DNA from: Paulownia fortunei
Lineage: Eukaryota; Streptophyta; Magnoliopsida; Lamiales; Paulowniaceae
Length of the DNA: 64,000 nt
Direction: 5' to 3'
Assembly (NCBI GenBank): GCA_019321725.1
Contig: JAGSPU010000063.1
Span: forward strand, 806,001 to 870,000
Shown here in pieces: positions 59,609 through 64,000 of the stretch. The notes under the pieces were generated by a model. The model was given only the letters and a program-made list of their open reading frames with translations, made no database searches and was not told the origin of the DNA. The position numbers were made by a program, and so were the translations under genes. Each line of letters begins with the position of its first letter. The first letter of the stretch is position 1.

Positions 59609-61670
59609 CTAGGCTTTCAGACAGCCGATGTTCTTGAGATCCCTCCCCTTCACATAGGATTCTGGTAGTATCCTTTGTGCATAAGGCTGGAGATCTCTGA
59701 AGGCATTCTTGATTGTCCCTTCTGCTACTGTCGTTGCATCAGCAATATCTACATTATGTATACCAATTCCCTTTCAGATAAAGCTCAGAACTTGAGTCCA
59801 TTTATCGGCATAAGGATCTTAAAATTACCTCTGAGGGATTTCTTTGAGCCTGAGAGCTGTTTATCATGAAAATGACTGCTGCGGCAATGGATATAGGGCT
59901 CCTCCTGTAAGGACAAGGATAAAGAGAACTGTTACCATTTGGTCACAAATTTCACTTATTAATAAGACTCTTGTAGTTGATCATATGACAAGATTCATGC
60001 AAGAACATAAGCACCTTATATCGAGCTCTTCTGACTTCTGGATAGTTTTTCGAACAGTTCTAACGTCTTCATTGCTCATACCAAGCTTACAACAAAAACG
60101 TCTCTGAAAACAGAAGACAAACCTATGACTACAATTTTGCTAATGTAAAAAGAAGATTATGTGTTATAGATCACAGTGACAATGCACTAACCAGATAATC
60201 TCCTGTATTTGCAGTTACCATATTTACTGATTCACCCATCTCCTCCTTCAAATGTTTCCTGATGAAATCTACAGCTCGAGTGAATTCTCTCTTTGTAGCT
60301 CCATTCAGGACAGAGCAGATTTCTGGTTCACATTCAGTCACCCACAGATTTAGAGGAGGAGTTCAAAAAGGATGATATTAAACCAGAGATCATATCCAAT
60401 ATTGTAAAGTACTAAGTTAACAGACACCTTTTATAGTGCGCGATATGCCCTCTTGTCTGCAGGCAATGAAAATGCAAGCAGCCGCTAGAGTTTCAACTTT
60501 TTTCCCTCTCGTAGACTTCTGATCATATAACTTTTTATATATATGACAGGCTCCATCCTTCATATCAAAATTAAAAAAAACGTTTAAAAGTTGATATTAG
60601 AGAATAACGATAGAGGACCAAAACTCCATATAACTTCAAAAGTAATCTTGGTTTTACAATTAAAAGCTGAAATATATGTCTAAATAATGCATGTCATAAT
60701 GCTAAATGATCAAGCATTAGGATTTATAGATTATGCTTCCATTATATTAACTACTTCTTTTATAGATTCGCTTCCATTACATTAATACCTTTTTTTTTAG
60801 ATTATGCTTCCATTACATTAACTACATTTTTTTTTTCATCTCTAATCGGCTATAAAATCAGGGTTATTCCCACAGACAACCAACAAGGATTTAAAAATAC
60901 ACAAGTTAGATGATTCTTGTCATCGTATTATACCCTCTTGAAAAATCTTTCTTCCTGATTAACCTTATTAAATCTTATTTTTCTTACAATATCAGAGGGA
61001 TGCACAAAATTCTATGATTTATCGAGGAACAAGAACTATACCTTGATGGTAGCAAGAAGGCTCAACCTGTAACAACAAAGAAGACATTATATTAATTTGA
61101 GTTTCAAATGTAATATGATCGCATAATTACGATCAGATTTAACGAAGAAATCACAAGCAAAAGACACATTCAGATTACGGATCGCAAGAAAATTGCAGTG
61201 ACAAGAAAATAGTCAACCACAAGTCCACAGACCTATCAGCCATTTCAGCAATGGTTGTAAAGGCAGATACAATTGACTGGTACGGATCATTGCGGCGGTT
61301 CAGCCTCCAGCTCAACCCAGAAATCTTATGACTATCGGAAACAACAGCTGGTATCCATGGCGTTCTCCACCGCTCAACCCAGAAACCGGATCAGTCCGAC
61401 GGTCACCCTCCTATTCAACCCAGAAATCGGACCATTAGAAACAACAGTGGAGAGGGCAGCGTCGGCGAGGAGCGGATCAACAGGCGCTCCGACACGGTTA
61501 GGGTCATGATCGTCGTTGTCATCAGCGAAGTTCCGCCACTCGGCGGTATCGTCAATGAAATGGGACTCCAAAACGAGGCCGCACTCCGTGCAAACGGCGT
61601 CGCCGGATGCCATGTCCAATACCACCACCGTCTCTCTCCGGCAGTCCGTACAATAACTTTCCTCTGACAT
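59609..61670 (-). pseudogene. Broken TFIIB-like paralog, inverted copy of locus A (locus D)
   Basis: Seven exon equivalents on the minus strand: 61670-61233, 61066-61042, 60557-60428, 60322-60192, 60103-60015, 59904-59829 and 59748-59609. Exons 2-5 and 7 have the standard sizes; exon 3 is identical to that of A. The start [17 protein letters not shown] and zinc ribbon are intact, but exon 1 carries a 41-base insertion relative to A that contains a second GGTTTCTGGGTTGA unit, so translation stops after 98 residues (GLIRFLG). It also has a one-base deletion nearby (TACCAGCTG against TACCACGCTG in A) and another in exon 6 (AAACAGC against AAACCAGC). At three sites D keeps the residue expected from other TFIIBs where A is changed: NMVTAN against NKVTAN, DIAD against EIAD, and AQRIL against AQGIL. 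D is therefore not simply a decayed offspring of A. A 98-residue zinc-ribbon peptide could still be made. Confidence 0.9.
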
Positions 61671-61736
61671 TGTAACTAGTTCTTTTGTGTCTTACGTAAC
61701 CAAGTCTCTACTTCTCAAGGTAAGGGGGATTGGCGG

Positions 61737-61745
61737 TATTTATAG
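61737..61745 (-). promoter_or_regulatory. TATA box of TFIIB locus D
   Basis: On the minus strand CTATAAATA, conserved with locus A (41242-41250), so the broken copy may still be transcribed. Confidence 0.7.
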
Positions 61746-61863
61746 ACTTTGGTGCAAACGTTTCTTGAAAGCGGTTGTTGAAATATCCCGAGTTTTTAAT
61801 TAAAGTGAAATACTAATTTTGATTATCCATTCCAGGCTCTATTAATAAATATTATGCTTGGGT

Positions 61864-61867
<4 letters not shown>

Positions 61868-61929
<62 letters not shown>

Positions 61930-61936
61930 GATATAT
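61868..61936. repeat. Compound (AC)n-(AT)n microsatellite upstream of locus D
   Basis: About 20 AC units followed by an AT run, at the place matching the TA/TG microsatellite 41070-41113 upstream of locus A. Confidence 0.95.
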
Positions 61937-62194
61937 ATAATATAGGACATGTTAAAGGGTATTAGAATTCTTGGGCCATTAGAATTGTGAAGATTATTAT
62001 CAAGCTCCGAGTTATAGGACTCTGACAGAGATTGTATAGGTTTCCATGCAAATTTTGGATATCGCTCACAATCACGTTTGTTTGGAGGAAAAAAATAAAC
62101 AAAACGAAATAAATGGGAGTTGATAAATTAATTGAGAAAAAACAACAGTTAATGGATGTTTTATAATTGGATTAATAATTAAATCAATTTTTAC

Positions 62195-62460
62195 CAATCT
62201 AATAAAAATTAAGTATTTTTATTATATTATATAAAATAATAATATAAATAATTAATTAAAAATATATTTAACAAAATGCGAAATTTAAATAATCATATAC
62301 ATATATCAAATATTAATTTTATGTTTTCTAAAAAATAAAAATAAAAAAATAAAAAATAAAATTTTGACCTGATTCGAATTTTTAATTTTTTTTGTGCCCA
62401 AACAAATTAAATCAACCACCGATTAATTTGATTGAGGTTTCCAATCCAATTTAATTTTTA
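62195..62460. repeat. AT-rich dispersed repeat, right copy flanking TFIIB-D (inverted)
   Basis: Reverse complement of the 58550-58900 repeat. Together the two copies bracket the arm that holds locus D. Confidence 0.7.
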
Positions 62461-64000
62461 AAATATTGCAGATGGAGAACTGTTTAATCAGGTAACGATT
62501 TCATCTTATGTCGTGAGTAGAGACTTAATATATTATGTTTATTTTATAGTGAAAGTGGAGGCTTTAAATATTATTTATTGGGTTTAATGTTGAAGGAGGC
62601 AATTGTATCAATGGCTAATATTAATGATTTTAATGTTGAACACATCTGAATGTGTTTTTGGTTTCTTAACTTTTTTTTTTTTTTGCAAGACAAATAATCT
62701 AAATCCAATGTCATTACAATATCGAAATAATTAAATTTGTCTGATCATTATGGAATTATAGACTCTTCTTAGGAATTATTATAAGTTAATTCAATTTTTT
62801 TTTCTTTTTCTATTCGTCTTCAAGGATGATGTTTACCGGGTTCCCCAATTTCTTTCAAATAATTCAAAATGTATGATCAATAAGATAATAAATATAAGGT
62901 ACTTGTCAACAAATTACTTTGACCTTAGCCAAGTCATAAAACATTAAAGTTAAGTTGGAATTCATTTTTCTAAATTATTTTTGTGTTTTCAATCTGAAAA
63001 TATGTTTGGTTTGTTCATTTTGGGAGATTATTTCAAAGAACACTTAAGAAAAAACAATGCCTTTTCCAACCTTTTTTTCATAGTTTACAACGTATTTTAC
63101 CAAAAGATAACACATCATTTTAAAAGGTTTATTATCATGAAATACTCTTTATTTTGTATCTCTACAAACAAACAATCCAAACATGTATTCTCAAAATAAA
63201 AAATATGAACTAATTAACTTATCAACTCAAACTATCAAACTTTACAATTTACTAATCCAAACACATTCTTCATTTTCACAAATTTCCTAATAAATCTTCT
63301 AAAAAAATTGAGAATTCTTTATTAAATTAAAATAAAATAAGCCAAGGAAGAAATATAAAGGATGAGGAAAAACCGGAATTTAGTGATATGTTATGAATCT
63401 TATAATTGAGTCATTTTTCTCGGGTAATAATTAGCTGGATTAAATAGACGTACAACTCATTGTTTGTGTTTACTTTGTTAAGCAAATCAAGGTATAAACC
63501 TACTATCGCTTCTCGTATAGTAATTGTAATTTGGTGGTGTATTTTGTATTATATATTTTTAAATGTATATCAAATATATTTAATTATTTTAAATATATAT
63601 TTAATAAAATATTTTATATACTTAATGTATATATAAAGCATAATACAAAAAGCAGCAACAATTGAAACAAAGAGAAATATTTGATTCTCAATCTACTATT
63701 GAATGATTGCGAAGTTATTAGTAGTCTTCCAATAGAAAGAACCTCACCCGAGCTTCTGTACACTTAAGATGGGATCCTGTGAATAGATCACTGATGATCA
63801 TATTTTGATCAGAATATGATAAGCTGGTTGTCTTCTCATTCATTGCTATTCAGCAGCATATATCAGTTATGAATATAGTGTACTTATGTGATGGATATTT
63901 ACCCATGATGCCCTTTTTACCCTTGAAATAAAATTTAATTTCCAAACAAATCAAGATTTCCATTTCTTACATAGTCAAAACCTTACCCATTTTGAGATCC
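62461..64000. other. Right-end intergenic region
   Basis: AT-rich; short ORFs such as 62981-63199 are low-complexity and unrelated to families I know. No gene or RNA gene is supported up to the window end. Confidence 0.5.

Larger units (their letters stand above)
59435..62155 (-). repeat. Inverted-duplication arm 2 (contains TFIIB locus D)
   Basis: Reverse-complement partner of 40885-43640, with matching promoter, exons, introns, intronic minisatellite and 3' flank. Microsatellites differ: this arm has a long AC run plus AT run (61868-61936) where arm 1 has AT plus a short TG run. Confidence 0.9.

Noticed and set aside
61374..61670. 98-residue ORF of locus D as a complete small gene
   Set aside because: It is the first part of a TFIIB-like exon 1 ended by a 41-base insertion, with six more exon remnants downstream.

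Overview
The window looks like nuclear DNA from a flowering plant, a core eudicot. Genes are intron-rich with GT-AG junctions, the spacers are AT-rich and full of microsatellites, and the products are plant families: NTRC, MIZ1-like (DUF617), AGL18-type MADS box, CH-domain kinesin-14, GT61 and TFIIB. I saw no operons, Shine-Dalgarno sites, phage genes or CRISPR arrays. The species cannot be fixed from the sequence.

Layout, left to right: the last two exons of NTRC (+, 852-1675); a MIZ1-like gene (-, 4359-about 5203); an eight-exon AGL18-like MADS-box gene (-, 11301-15947) whose upstream region is duplicated; a 19-exon kinesin-14 gene (+, 19941-29439) with a candidate U12-type intron; a three-exon GT61 glycosyltransferase (-, 32197-34531). 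The right third (41-62 kb) is a young duplication zone holding four TFIIB-type loci: A (+, 41348-43472), B (-, 48155-51824), C (-, 53751-57679) and D (-, 59609-61670). All four share one seven-exon plan. Two tandem genes for a small, apparently tail-anchored protein (44734-45093 and 46653-47015, both +) lie between A and B.

A and D are close copies in opposite orientation, forming arms of about 2.7 kb around a spacer of about 15.8 kb. B matches canonical plant TFIIB but carries two one-base gaps. C is an intact 313-residue TFIIB. A is open (329 residues) but its B-reader/linker segment is rewritten by a 60-base tandem duplication. D is broken.

Frame breaks recur: MIZ1-like (no in-frame ATG), kinesin (+2 and -1), GT61 (-1 and -1), TFIIB-B (-1 and -1) and TFIIB-D. 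Several sit in short homopolymers inside otherwise well conserved genes. Uncorrected assembly errors are therefore a serious alternative to real pseudogenes. Exon coordinates were read by eye from splice motifs, reading phase and family conservation.
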